This document shows, one piece after another, positions 27,167-36,261 of a stretch of 64,000 nt of DNA. A program made the translations under genes and the position numbers. Location: NCBI GenBank assembly GCA_041875495.1, contig CP112982.1:1984001-2048000 (forward strand). The letters run 5' to 3'. Within the stretch, counting starts at the first letter, position 1; the number at the start of each line of letters is the position of its first letter. This DNA is from Halomonas sp. CH40 (GTDB lineage Bacteria; Pseudomonadota; Gammaproteobacteria; Pseudomonadales; Halomonadaceae). A model generated the notes under the pieces. The model had not been told where the DNA came from, ran no database searches, and saw only the letters and a list, made by a program, of their open reading frames with translations.

Positions 27167-28363
27167 ATGCCATTTTCAAAACTAGGCTTATCCCGTCCTC
27201 TTGTTCAAGCGATTACTGAGCTCGGTTACAAAACACCAACGCCCATCCAGGAACAAGCGATTCCTGCCATTCTTTCGGGAAAAGATCTAATTGCCACCGC
27301 ACAAACCGGAACAGGCAAAACCGCTGCCTTTGTTCTGCCTCTGCTGGAACAATTCAATAAAGCGGAAACATTGCGCGGCAAACGCATCCGCGCGCTGATT
27401 CTGGTGCCAACCCGTGAGCTGGCGGTTCAGGTCGAAGCCAGTGTGGCTCAATATGCGACACACACGCACTTAACCTCTATGGCCGTCTATGGTGGTGTGG
27501 ATACCCAGCCTCAAAAAGAGCGCTTAATAGAAGGCGTGGACATACTGGTCGCCACACCGGGCAGACTGCTGGACCTGGCACATCAGCGCGCGCTGCACTT
27601 TGATGAACTGCAGGTGCTGGTGTTAGACGAAGCCGACAGAATGGTCGACATGGGTTTTGTCGATGACATCCACAAAATCATCGTACGCCTGCCTGAAAAC
27701 CGTCAGAACCTGTTGTTTACCGCCACCATGACCAATGACGTTCGCGCCCTTGCCTACGGTTTTTCAGATAGCAAGATGACCGACCTGGCGGCTGACATCT
27801 CCATTTCTCCGAACATCCGCGCCGCCGCTAATATCAAACAGTGGCTAATCACGGTAGACAAAGACATCAAATCCGCCTTGTTGAGTCATTTGATCAGCGA
27901 GCAAGCGTGGGATCAGGCACTGATTTTTGTCGAGAAAAAACACAGTGCAGCCAAGCTGGTTGCCCAGCTGGAAAAACGCGGCATCGAAGCAGATTCCATT
28001 CATGGCGGCAGAAGCCAGGCCATGCGCGAAAAGGTGTTGGCACAGTTCAAAGCAGGCGAACTCAAGTACCTGGTGGCCACAGGGGTAGCCGCCCGGGGTT
28101 TGGATATTGGTGAACTGAGCCGTGTGGTAAATTACGATTTACCTTATCAACCGGAAGAGTACATCCACCGAATTGGCCGAACTGGCCGTGCGGGCGCCTC
28201 AGGTGAAGCCATTTCTCTTGTCGACATCAGTGACTTTAAAAACCTGTGCGCAATTGAAAAGCGTTTGAAAAATACGATTGAGCGCAAAGAAATTGCCGGT
28301 TTTCCGGTTAAAAAAGCAGTCCCTGCTTCCAACTTGAATCACGTTAAAAAAAGCAATCGTTAA
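27167..28363 (+). CDS. DEAD-box RNA helicase, RhlE-like
   Basis: ATP-dependent RNA unwinding. The ATG at 27167 gives 398 residues beginning MPFSKLGLSRPLVQA; the open frame to 27014 covers the antisense of the Lrp remnant and is unlikely to be coding. Motifs in order: Q motif GYKTPTPIQEQA, Walker A AQTGTGKT (45-52), PTRELA, TPGRLLDL, DEAD in VLDEADRMVDMGF, TAT (usually SAT) in LFTATMT, and HRIGRTGRAG. The tail after the helicase core is short and basic. Codon use looks less GC-biased than in the flanking housekeeping genes, hinting at transfer. It converges on the Rho-like gene, sharing a hairpin between them. No clear ribosome site; TATACT about 60 bases upstream may be part of a promoter. 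Confidence 0.92.
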   Translation: MPFSKLGLSRPLVQAITELGYKTPTPIQEQAIPAILSGKDLIATAQTGTGKTAAFVLPLLEQFNKAETLRGKRIRALILVPTRELAVQVEASVAQYATHTHLTSMAVYGGVDTQPQKERLIEGVDILVATPGRLLDLAHQRALHFDELQVLVLDEADRMVDMGFVDDIHKIIVRLPENRQNLLFTATMTNDVRALAYGFSDSKMTDLAADISISPNIRAAANIKQWLITVDKDIKSALLSHLISEQAWDQALIFVEKKHSAAKLVAQLEKRGIEADSIHGGRSQAMREKVLAQFKAGELKYLVATGVAARGLDIGELSRVVNYDLPYQPEEYIHRIGRTGRAGASGEAISLVDISDFKNLCAIEKRLKNTIERKEIAGFPVKKAVPASNLNHVKKSNR

Positions 28364-28372
28364 GTCTTAACA

Positions 28373-28413
28373 AAGAAGCTCACTTTTTAAGCGGACACAA
28401 GGGTGAGCTTCTT
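28373..28413. terminator. Bidirectional hairpin between DEAD-box and Rho-like genes
   Basis: AAGAAGCTCAC (28373-28383) and GTGAGCTTCTT (28403-28413) are a perfect 11-bp inverted repeat with a 19-base loop. It lies exactly between two convergent genes and has T- or A-rich bases beside the arms, so it can serve as a shared terminator. Confidence 0.6.
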
Positions 28414-28415
28414 CT

Positions 28416-29372
28416 CTACTCAGCGGGCGAAAAAGCATCCAACAGCTCGGCATTCGTGGGGTATTTCTCCAACAGCGCAAGCAGTTTCTGCACGCCTTCT
28501 ATTGGCTTAAGATGCGTTAGCGCTCTGCGCAAAGTACGTACTTTTTCAATATCCTTTGCATCAATCAGCAGTTCTTCTCGGCGGGTACTGCTTTTGGCAA
28601 TATCAATCGCCGGAAAAATCCGTTGATTGGCCACGTCGCGTGATAGCACGAGTTCCATATTGCCCGTGCCCTTGAACTCCTCGAAAATCACCTGATCCAT
28701 ACGGCTTCCCGTATCCACCAGCACGGTGGCTAGAATCGTGAGCGAACCACCGTTTTCGATCTTTCGCGCGGCACCAAACAGTTTGCGTGGTATTTCCATC
28801 GCCCGCGCATCCAGCCCACCCGACATCGTACGGCCAGTACCTCGCTGCTCAGCATTGTGAACGCGCGAAAGTCTGGTAAGAGAATCGATCACAATCATCA
28901 CATTATGACCCTCGCAGGCTTGCTTACGCGCTGTCTCAAGGAGTTTATCTGCCATACGCACATGGTGGGTGTAGCTTTCGTCTGACGACGATGCATGTAC
29001 CTCTGCCGACACACTGCGCTTAAAGTCGGTCACTTCTTCAGGGCGCTCATCAATCAGCAAGGCGTATAGTTTTATGTCAGGGTAAGCCTCTGCAACGGCT
29101 TGGCAAATATGTTTTAACAGCGTCGTTTTGCCAGAGCCTGGCGGCGCAACAATTAACCCTCGTTGTCCCATCCCAATAGGCGTAATCAAATCCATCGCTC
29201 GCACAGTAAGCTGCTTAGCATCAGGCGCTAAAACAATGCGTGGAGAAGGATGAATCGCGACGCCATTTAAAAAACGTTTTTCGGGATCATTAAGGAATTG
29301 ATTGTCAACTTCGTCGGCGGGCTTGGCGTCAATCTGCCTTTTTGTCTTTAGACTTAGTATTTTTCTCGCCAT
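28416..29372 (-). CDS. Rho-like ATPase lacking the N-terminal RNA-binding domain
   Basis: A 318-residue protein matching the catalytic C-terminal domain of transcription terminator Rho (about 419 residues in E. coli). Kept: Walker A APPGSGKT (76-83, where Rho has PPKAGKT), DERPEEV with E109, D163 of Walker B (IVIDSLTRLSR), the Q-loop region RTMSGGLDA, the R-loop region IPRKLFGAARKIENGGS and arginine finger R264 (SSTRREEL). Missing: the whole primary RNA-binding OB fold; only about 25 unrelated basic residues precede the domain. It is probably an accessory paralogue, since Rho is normally full length, but the main rho gene is not in the window to confirm this. It converges on a DEAD-box helicase gene, so an RNA-related pair is plausible. 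The ATG at 29372 has only a weak GGCGACC-type upstream region. Confidence 0.85.
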   Translation of the reverse strand: MARKILSLKTKRQIDAKPADEVDNQFLNDPEKRFLNGVAIHPSPRIVLAPDAKQLTVRAMDLITPIGMGQRGLIVAPPGSGKTTLLKHICQAVAEAYPDIKLYALLIDERPEEVTDFKRSVSAEVHASSSDESYTHHVRMADKLLETARKQACEGHNVMIVIDSLTRLSRVHNAEQRGTGRTMSGGLDARAMEIPRKLFGAARKIENGGSLTILATVLVDTGSRMDQVIFEEFKGTGNMELVLSRDVANQRIFPAIDIAKSSTRREELLIDAKDIEKVRTLRRALTHLKPIEGVQKLLALLEKYPTNAELLDAFSPAE

Positions 29373-29692
29373 GGTATTGGGGGGTCGCCTTGAATAACCT
29401 GAATTTATAAAATAGCTACATAATAGCCAGCCGACAGGACGTATCGTTGCGGCAATTTGTTAACTGAGGTGGACCCAATCAGTTGATCTGAGGCAGGTGC
29501 TGGCTGGCGATTCTTCGGAGTGAGTGATCGGGAGAATCATCGCGAGCTGAAGCTCCTTCCTTCACCGCAACAGCCGCCATCTGGCAGCTGCTTTTCTTAA
29601 AGCGCTATGCTTTCCTGGGCTTTGAAGGCAAGTTCAATCAGCTGTTCCAGGTTTTTGGCATTTTCGCGTATGAAGGCTTCTTCACTTAACGC
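29373..29692. other. Gene-free stretch with a possible protein-tail fragment
   Basis: About 320 bases. On the minus strand, between stops, codons near 29690-29603 read SEEAFIRENAKNLEQLIE and end KAQESIAL, a plausible protein C terminus of about 30 residues with no start codon. I cannot assign a family. The rest should hold the promoter of the Rho-like gene; nothing else is recognisable. Confidence 0.35.
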
Positions 29693-30133
29693 TTAGGCTT
29701 TCAGAACATAGCGCAGCGTTTCCACCACCTGATCGGTTGTCGTACACCATGCCTGAGCCTGGGCATCAACTTCCTTCAGGGGATGAACAATCTCTTCGCT
29801 GTGGAGGGTGATATAGGGTTTGGCCAGGGCTGCGCAGTAGCCCGCATCAAAAGCGGCGTTCCACTGCTTGTATTTGTCGCCGAAGCGCACCACCACCAAG
29901 TCCGCCTGTTCAATCATGGTACGGGTGCGAATGGCGTTGACCTTGGATGACTGATGATCGCGCCAGAAGCCATCGGCCGGTTTGCCCAGATGGTCGCCTG
30001 CGGCATCGCTGGCATCGTGGTCGGTGACCGGCGCAGTGAAGACGATATCCAGTCCGGCAGCATCTGCGCCCTGCTGAATCTCTTCACGCCAATCGGTGTG
30101 AATCTCGCCGGAAAGGTAAACATAAAAGCTCAT
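29693..30133 (-). CDS. ytoQ: YtoQ family protein
   Basis: A 146-residue cytosolic protein. The start MSFYVYLSGEIHTDWREEI, the SDAAGDHLG segment and the MIEQADLVVVRFGDKYKQWNAAFDAGYCAALAKP core are typical of the YtoQ family. The fold resembles nucleoside 2-deoxyribosyltransferases, but no reaction has been shown as far as I know. An AGGAGCTGCT ribosome site precedes the ATG. Confidence 0.85.
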   Translation of the reverse strand: MSFYVYLSGEIHTDWREEIQQGADAAGLDIVFTAPVTDHDASDAAGDHLGKPADGFWRDHQSSKVNAIRTRTMIEQADLVVVRFGDKYKQWNAAFDAGYCAALAKPYITLHSEEIVHPLKEVDAQAQAWCTTTDQVVETLRYVLKA

Positions 30134-30386
30134 AGCAGCTCCTGATCGTTGCGGATGTCATGATTAATTCACCTATCATAACTCACACACGCTTTATGGA
30201 AAAATATTCCATAAAAATCACGGCACCATGAGCTGCATATGAATTTTCCCTGGCCGGAACCAGGGCGCTGATTAACGCTGCGCAAGCTTCGCCATGCAAC
30301 ATGCCCTGTCCTTTTAAAAACCCGCTTTTCTAGGTTCCGTCATTAGATTGTACGTCTCAACCTGACGGACAAGGCGCCGTTACAAT
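30134..30386. other. Intergenic stretch between the chemoreceptor and ytoQ
   Basis: About 250 bases (306 up to the receptor stop), AT-rich near 30170-30220 (GGAAAAATATTCC, a 13-base near-perfect palindrome), where the ytoQ promoter is expected. No ORF or RNA gene is recognised. Confidence 0.4.
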
Positions 30387-30424
30387 GGCTCACCTCTGCA
30401 GACACTGCTCGAAAGAGGTGAGCC
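30387..30424. repeat. Inverted repeat with GGCTCACC arms beyond the chemoreceptor stop
   Basis: GGCTCACCTCT (30387-30397) and AGAGGTGAGCC (30414-30424) form a perfect 11-bp inverted repeat with a 16-base loop, 15 bases beyond the receptor stop. It may terminate the minus-strand transcript although no T-run follows. Its arms share the GCTCACC core with the hairpin after purH. Confidence 0.6.
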
Positions 30425-30439
30425 TTCTGCGGTCTCTGA

Positions 30440-32113
30440 TCAGAAAGAGGCCAGCAAATGCCCCTCGCCCTTTTGATGCTCAATTTCAGCGAGTGTGCGT
30501 GCACGCGGCTGCACAATCGCCTCATCAATATCAAAGTGGGCAATCGCCTCGCCCAACTGGCTTGAGCGCATGCGTAGCTCTTCACCTGTTGTCGCGGTTT
30601 GCTTGACTAAACCAGCATTTTGCTGGGTAACACCGTCCATCTGACTGACCGCCTGCCCCACCTCCCGTACAGCGCGAGCCTGCTCAACGCTTGCCTGGCT
30701 AATTTCACCAATCAGTTCAGTGACACCTTTAATAGCCTCCACGGCGAGATGCGTCTTGCTACTGGCCTGATTAACCAACGCGACACTTTGATCCACTTGC
30801 TGCAGATTGGTATTAATCAATGCACTAATTTGGCGCGAGGCATCGGCACTTCGAGTGGCAAGATGTTGTACTTCCTGAGCCACCACAGCGAAACCACGCC
30901 CCGCTTCACCGGCTCGTGCGGCTTCAACCGACGCATTAAGAGCCAGAATATTGGTCTGAAAGGCAATGCTGTCGATCAGCGATACAATGGTGACCACTTC
31001 TTTTGAGCGCGCACTCAATTCCTGCATGGCTGATTCCACCTGCCCAACAACGTTACCACCCTCGCTAGCCAGGGCAGCGGCCTCACTGGCCTGCTTATCG
31101 ACCTTGCTTGCCCGTTCAGCGTTATGCTCAACGGTAGACCCCAACTCCTCCATGGCAGAAGCGGACTGGGTGAGCATACTGGCCTGTTGTTCAACGCGGG
31201 TTAGCAGCTCACTGCTATTCGTGGAAATCTGATAGCTATCGCCCTCAACTTCATAGGACGCCAAGCGAACACGGTTGATCGTCTCCGACAGCTGCTGCGT
31301 CATTTCTCCTAGCGCCGCCATAATACTGTTGTCAGCAAAGCGCTGCTCTCTGGTCGTAAAATCGCCTGAACCAATCGTCTGCACGTGCCGCCTGACCATT
31401 TCCGGCGTTGCTCCTAGGGTACGCTTGAGCCAGCGCCCCGGCAGTGCCGCAATCACCAGACTGATCACAATCGCCAGCCCCACCAGCCCGACCATGGTGG
31501 TCTGGAAAGAGCCCGTGAGTTCGCGCGTTTCACGTGTTTCCATCGCCGTGCGGCTTTCCTGCAGGTCAATAAACACATTGATGTCATCAAGCCACTGGCT
31601 AAACCCAGGAGCAGCCTCTTCATAAAGGATCAGGCGAGCGGCTGCCAGTCTATTATTCAGGCGGAACTCAAGCACTTCGGATACCGCTGCCTGAGTGCTT
31701 TGTGCCGTACGCTTGATTTGCGCATAGGCATCACTCTCAGCCTCGGTAACGTCACTCCGGCTGGCAAAAATACGATCAAGCGCCTCTTCTGCTGCAACAT
31801 AGTCCTGTTCCAACGCCGCGATCAGGTCGAGCTGTTCCTGAATCGCACTGCTGGTGGTCAGCCCCACTACATCGCGCAAGGCAATCGCACGGTCATGCAC
31901 GCTGCCGCGAAAATCAATGGCATGTCGCTGTTTAACACTATGCACATCGTTGATGCGCGTCAGCGCCTCATCGATAGCATTGACACGCTGAACACCAATC
32001 GCAGTGATCGCCACCATCAGAGCAATAATCACTGCAAAGCCCACCCAAAGCCAATGCTGAAAACTCATTGCAGAGAAACCCGGTACAGAAAAAACTTTGC
32101 GCGGTAAAAACAT
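30440..32113 (-). CDS. Methyl-accepting chemotaxis protein
   Basis: A 557-residue chemoreceptor. Membrane helix 1 lies near residues 21-41; a helical periplasmic domain (about 42-205) with a four-helix-bundle look follows; membrane helix 2 is near 209-227. A HAMP-like linker and the long cytoplasmic coiled coil end with the hairpin tip [33 protein letters not shown] region (about residues 370-402). There is no C-terminal NWETF-type tether for CheR/CheB. AAGGAATTCTT precedes the ATG. The ligand is unknown. No other chemotaxis gene is in the window. Confidence 0.95.
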   Translation of the reverse strand: MFLPRKVFSVPGFSAMSFQHWLWVGFAVIIALMVAITAIGVQRVNAIDEALTRINDVHSVKQRHAIDFRGSVHDRAIALRDVVGLTTSSAIQEQLDLIAALEQDYVAAEEALDRIFASRSDVTEAESDAYAQIKRTAQSTQAAVSEVLEFRLNNRLAAARLILYEEAAPGFSQWLDDINVFIDLQESRTAMETRETRELTGSFQTTMVGLVGLAIVISLVIAALPGRWLKRTLGATPEMVRRHVQTIGSGDFTTREQRFADNSIMAALGEMTQQLSETINRVRLASYEVEGDSYQISTNSSELLTRVEQQASMLTQSASAMEELGSTVEHNAERASKVDKQASEAAALASEGGNVVGQVESAMQELSARSKEVVTIVSLIDSIAFQTNILALNASVEAARAGEAGRGFAVVAQEVQHLATRSADASRQISALINTNLQQVDQSVALVNQASSKTHLAVEAIKGVTELIGEISQASVEQARAVREVGQAVSQMDGVTQQNAGLVKQTATTGEELRMRSSQLGEAIAHFDIDEAIVQPRARTLAEIEHQKGEGHLLASF

Positions 32114-32417
32114 AAGAATTCCTTAAAGTGACAGAACAGTACTGGAAACATACTTTTTTAATTTTACAATTATTTTTATCAGCAAGTTACGTGCCAACAA
32201 ACCCTAAACACTATTTTTATAAGTGAATTCAACACTGAAAATTGATTGATATCATCAATTATAAAAATTTTTCCAGTTAAATGACTGACACTTGGGATAA
32301 GTCATTAGGCGTTTGTTATTCATTACCCAACGGCTTGGATGGCATCTCTTGAATGACCGCTACGAATAAAGCGGAAAAGTTGGGTGCAAAACTAAATCTT
32401 CACAATCTATGACAATT

Positions 32418-32435
32418 GCCCGGAATATTCCGGGC
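32418..32435. promoter_or_regulatory. Perfect 18-bp palindrome upstream of the EAL hybrid locus
   Basis: GCCCGGAATATTCCGGGC is perfectly self-complementary and lies about 45 bases before the ATG of the broken small ORF, in an AT-rich region. It could bind a dimeric regulator or form a hairpin in RNA; no T-run follows it. Confidence 0.55.
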
Positions 32436-32480
32436 TAGGATAGCTAACATTAAATAAAGTTAAAAAGACTAAGGATTCGT

Positions 32481-32795
32481 ATGGATGGCTCCTATGGGCG
32501 GAGAAAACAATCTACATCGTTTCTGCATGGTGTTATGAGCAAGATAATCACCAAATAATGGCAGCGGCGTCATCTGGTCACTACTTTCCTATCCGCTGCT
32601 CTATTTGGCGGCATCTTCTTCACACCCTCTATGAACCTTGCTGTCCTGGCGCTGAGCGAGGCAAGGCTGGTCGGGATATCAGTCGCACTCTACTGTTGCC
32701 ATCAACGGGATATACGCGCGAACAGCACAGAGGAGCTGCCGAGTTACATCCAGAACCATATTCAGCAAAACGATTTGAACAAGGAATACACCTAA
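32481..32795 (+). pseudogene. Small secreted-protein ORF interrupted by an in-frame TAA
   Basis: From the ATG at 32481 (AAGGATTCGT upstream) the frame reads 25 codons to a TAA at 32556. The same frame then continues open with a signal-peptide-like stretch (RHLVTTFLSAALFGGIFF) and a polar tail ending IQNHIQQNDLNKEYT at a TAA at 32793-32795. The continuity suggests one ORF of about 104 codons broken by a single stop, just upstream of the EAL hybrid gene. I do not recognise the product. It could instead be two short ORFs or non-coding leader. Confidence 0.4.
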
Positions 32796-32862
32796 CTCCT
32801 GGAAAAACCTTCCAGCCACGGTGCTTTACTGTCAGCCACTTGAGCATTTAAGGAAGATTCTC

Positions 32863-35433
32863 ATGATTGCCAGAGCAAACGCTAAACATGCCCAACAGGT
32901 GCAAACCAATTGCTTATTGTTAAGTTCTTCCGGCAGGACTGCCGATGAATGGCGGCAGCGCCTGAACGCGAGCGATATTGGTATGCTGGCATGGGTTGAC
33001 AGCTTGCAAGCCGCACGCGCGTACCTTACCAGGCACAGGACCAGGCACAGGGTTGACATCATTCTGCTTGACCTTGCCAATATGGCAGCGCTTGCAGAGG
33101 CTGATATTCCGTTGCTACCGCGTTTAATGCCACCCGCCAGCAGTACATTACATGGCAGGGTGAATACCCATGATATTCTGGGGCCTGCGCTGGTTGGTTT
33201 CAGCCATACACTGGATGACACCACCTATCAATCCGCTATGCTATTGGGTGTCCACGAGTTTCTTAGTGCGCCTTTTCCCACCGCTGAAGTGCAACATCGA
33301 TTAACCCGGGTACACGAACACGCCCAATATCGCCAACAGCGCGATCAGCAGATACGCTCGATGGAACAGCTACTCGCCAAGCGCTCACGTGAACTTAAAC
33401 GTAACACCGAGCTTGATCCAGCCACCGAGCTGCCCAACCGGCGTGGGCTTTTGACCCAGTTACGCCGTCAGGTATTGGCAGGGCACGGTGCCGGGGTGGT
33501 GTTTGTGGCGCTGGAAGGTCTGGAAGACATCATCTGCCTGCATGGCTACCGTATCACCAAACGATTACTGCGCCATTTGACTCAGCGCCTGAAACGGTTG
33601 CTGACTTCAACGCAGATGCTTGGCTTGTGGGGTGGCAATGAACTGGTGATTGTTACCCACCATGGCACTACCACTGAACTGATTGGTTTCGCGCAGCAAC
33701 TGCTTGGCTGCTTTGAACAGGAGCAGCAGCTCGAAGGCATGGCACTCACGGTCAAGGCGCGTCTGGGGTTAAGTCTATCAAGGGGCTATTTCGAGCCTGA
33801 GCGTTTGGTACAACAGGCCACACAGGCACTTCCTCCACCCGGGGCAGCGCCTCGCTGGCAGCTTTACAGCGATATTCAGGAAGAAGACCGCCGCCAGCAG
33901 GCATCTTTACTGAAGGCGTTGCGTACAGCCATTACACGCCAAGGATTCACACTCGCTTACCAGCCTAAAGTCGTGCTGGCAACCGGCCATGTAGAAGGAG
34001 CGGAGGTTCTGCTACGCTGGAATGACCCAGTGCATGGTGTGGTACCCCCAAGTGAGTTTATTCCGCTATCAGAGCGCAGCGGTGACATTCTGGCTATCGG
34101 CCACTGGGTATTTGAGGCCGCGATTACCCAATTGGCAGACTGGGAATCCATGGCATGGTTAAGCAAGGATTTCCACCTGGCGGTTAACGTGGCCGCGTTG
34201 CAGCTGGTGCAACCCGATTTCGCCAGCAGAGTGTTGAGCATGCTGCAGAGTGCCGGGGTGGCTACAAAACGCCTTACTGTAGAAGTCACTGAATCGGGGT
34301 TGATGGCCGACCTGGATCAGGCATGTCAACAGCTGCGGTTACTCCAGCGGGCAGGCGTGCGGGTGGCTATAGATGATTTTGGGATGGGCTATTCGTCTCT
34401 TTCCTACCTGAAAAACCTGCCTGTCGACACGCTCAAGATTGATCGTAGCTTCGTCAAGGATGTCATCAACTCATCGCCCGATCAGCGTTTGGCGCGCATG
34501 GTGACAGCGCTGGCCCATGGTTTCGGCTGCAACGTGGTGGCCGAAGGTATTGAAACCGACGCCCAGCACGAATGGCTGCATGCGATTGGCTGCGAGCAGG
34601 GGCAAGGTTACCTGTTCGCCAGACCGTTGGACGCTGATGCCTTTCAGCACTGGTATCGGCAGCAGATGCAGACGCGTCAGGAGCGACCCGCGCTTACAGG
34701 CATGAACGCTGTTTGCAAGCTGACGCCTGAACGGCGACAGACCAGCGATCACAGTGTCCGTATGCTGATGACGCTGATGGCGGGCATGGCGCATGAATTC
34801 AATAATCTGTTAGGCACTATCAGCGGTCTTTCCGAGCTCAATCAACACCTGCTAAGCGTAGACAATCCGATACATGCCAATAGCCTGCATATGCATAAAG
34901 CCAGTCAACGCCTGTCTGCCTTACTCGATGATATGACACAGTGCGTGGGGCGTTTCGCCATAAACCCCAGTATTGTTGACCCCATGTGTTTGATGCAATC
35001 AGCGCTGGAACACACTCGCATAAAATGGCCCGAAGGCCTGACACCCCAGCTAGAAGCCTCTCATGCGCCTGCACAGGCCTACCTGGACGGTGACTTTGTC
35101 ATCCGCGCCCTGATGCAGATGATTTACAATGCCCTGGATGCCATGGCCAACCTCCCGGATCCTATGTTGACACTGAGTGTTGCTGAAGGCTTTAACGACC
35201 AGGGTGTCCCCTGCTTGTTGCTCGGCGTTCAGGATAACGGCAGCGGTATTGATGACGAGTACATCCCCTATGTATTTGATGCCTTCTTTACCACCAAGCC
35301 GCCGGGAGAAAACCGAGGCCTGGGTATGACCACCATTGACGTCTGTGCTTTTCGCCATGATGGCGATGTACTCCTTTCAAGCCTTCCTGACCAGGGGACT
35401 TATATTGCGCTGCGCCTGCCGTTACAAACATAA
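32863..35433 (+). CDS. Hybrid protein: degenerate receiver, degenerate GGDEF, EAL phosphodiesterase, histidine-kinase-like C terminus
   Basis: 856 residues from the ATG at 32863, which follows AAGGAAGATTC; an upstream in-frame ATG at 32821 has no such site. Residues 1-150 resemble a receiver with the aspartate kept (IILLDLANM) but without the acidic pair and lysine. A GGDEF-like domain follows with GGNEL (257-261), likely inactive. The EAL domain has EVL (381-383), EVTESG, AIDDFGMGYSS, KIDRSFV, VAEGIET and QGYLFARP, so cyclic di-GMP hydrolysis is plausible. The last 225 residues contain a phosphoacceptor-like AHEFNN (H644), an N-box-like IYNALDAM, DNGSGID and a GLGM lid, typical of HisKA/HATPase. 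A kinase module after EAL is an unusual order. No membrane segment is seen. Confidence 0.88.
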   Translation: MIARANAKHAQQVQTNCLLLSSSGRTADEWRQRLNASDIGMLAWVDSLQAARAYLTRHRTRHRVDIILLDLANMAALAEADIPLLPRLMPPASSTLHGRVNTHDILGPALVGFSHTLDDTTYQSAMLLGVHEFLSAPFPTAEVQHRLTRVHEHAQYRQQRDQQIRSMEQLLAKRSRELKRNTELDPATELPNRRGLLTQLRRQVLAGHGAGVVFVALEGLEDIICLHGYRITKRLLRHLTQRLKRLLTSTQMLGLWGGNELVIVTHHGTTTELIGFAQQLLGCFEQEQQLEGMALTVKARLGLSLSRGYFEPERLVQQATQALPPPGAAPRWQLYSDIQEEDRRQQASLLKALRTAITRQGFTLAYQPKVVLATGHVEGAEVLLRWNDPVHGVVPPSEFIPLSERSGDILAIGHWVFEAAITQLADWESMAWLSKDFHLAVNVAALQLVQPDFASRVLSMLQSAGVATKRLTVEVTESGLMADLDQACQQLRLLQRAGVRVAIDDFGMGYSSLSYLKNLPVDTLKIDRSFVKDVINSSPDQRLARMVTALAHGFGCNVVAEGIETDAQHEWLHAIGCEQGQGYLFARPLDADAFQHWYRQQMQTRQERPALTGMNAVCKLTPERRQTSDHSVRMLMTLMAGMAHEFNNLLGTISGLSELNQHLLSVDNPIHANSLHMHKASQRLSALLDDMTQCVGRFAINPSIVDPMCLMQSALEHTRIKWPEGLTPQLEASHAPAQAYLDGDFVIRALMQMIYNALDAMANLPDPMLTLSVAEGFNDQGVPCLLLGVQDNGSGIDDEYIPYVFDAFFTTKPPGENRGLGMTTIDVCAFRHDGDVLLSSLPDQGTYIALRLPLQT

Positions 35434-35493
35434 CAGCTCGCTAGAAGCTCGCAGATGGCCCTGGCCAAAGGCCAGGGCCATGACAGCGGGCAA

Positions 35494-36261
35494 CTACTGA
35501 ACAGGCACAAAGACGGGCGCGCCATCGACCTCTACGCTGGCCAGGCGTTGCTGGTAAAGCCGTTCCAGGGCAGATGTCACCAGCATTTCGCCCTTTGGCC
35601 CCCAGCAGGCCTCTCCGCTGGGATATAAAAGCAGGATATGGTCACACCAGCGGGCAGCAAGGTTCAGGTCATGCAGGCACATCATCACCGCCGCGCCCTG
35701 CGCTGCCTGCTCGGCAAGTAGCGCCATTACCGCACTCTGGTGGTGCAGATCCAGATGGTTGGTGGGCTCATCGGCCAGCCAGATATCCGGCTTCTGGGTG
35801 AGTACCGTGGCCATGGCTACCCGCTGACGCTCACCGCCTGACAGCGTACTGGTCAGACGCTTGGCCAGATGAGCCGCATCCAGACGCTGCAAGGCGGCCT
35901 CCGCCAGACGGTAATCCTCGGCGCCTTCACGCTGCCAGGCAGAAAGAAACGGGTGCCGCCCGATCAGGGCGGTTTCCATCACTGTGGCCGGAAAGTCATC
36001 ATGGCGCTCCTGAAAGACCATGCCCAGACGGCGGGCAATCTGGCCACGCTTTAGCTGCGCAAGGCAGACGCCATCAATAAGCACCCGACCTGAACGCGGC
36101 GTTAAAAGCCCGGCCAGGGTATGCAACAGCGTGGTTTTACCCGCCCCGTTAGGGCCCAGCACTCCCCACACCTGCCCGGCCTCCAGCTGAAAGGAGAGCG
36201 GCACGCCCGGGGCGCGCTGCGGCACCCTGATCACCAGGTTGTCGGTTTCCAGACGGGTCAT
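35494..36261 (-). CDS. btuD: Cobalamin ABC transporter ATP-binding protein
   Basis: A 255-residue ATPase energising vitamin B12 import. The ATG at 36261 overlaps the permease stop (ATGA); the open frame runs much further upstream but only as a shadow of the permease gene. Walker A GPNGAGKTT, signature LSGGERQRVAMA, Walker B IWLADEPTNHLDL and the switch histidine (CLHDLN) are present. Substrate is inferred from the operon with btuF and btuB behind a cobalamin riboswitch; by sequence alone it could be a siderophore or haem ATPase. Confidence 0.92.
   Translation of the reverse strand: MTRLETDNLVIRVPQRAPGVPLSFQLEAGQVWGVLGPNGAGKTTLLHTLAGLLTPRSGRVLIDGVCLAQLKRGQIARRLGMVFQERHDDFPATVMETALIGRHPFLSAWQREGAEDYRLAEAALQRLDAAHLAKRLTSTLSGGERQRVAMATVLTQKPDIWLADEPTNHLDLHHQSAVMALLAEQAAQGAAVMMCLHDLNLAARWCDHILLLYPSGEACWGPKGEMLVTSALERLYQQRLASVEVDGAPVFVPVQ

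Noticed and set aside
32558..32851. 97-residue ORF overlapping the broken secreted ORF
   Set aside because: A different frame from the signal-peptide-like sequence, with shadow-like composition and no ribosome site.
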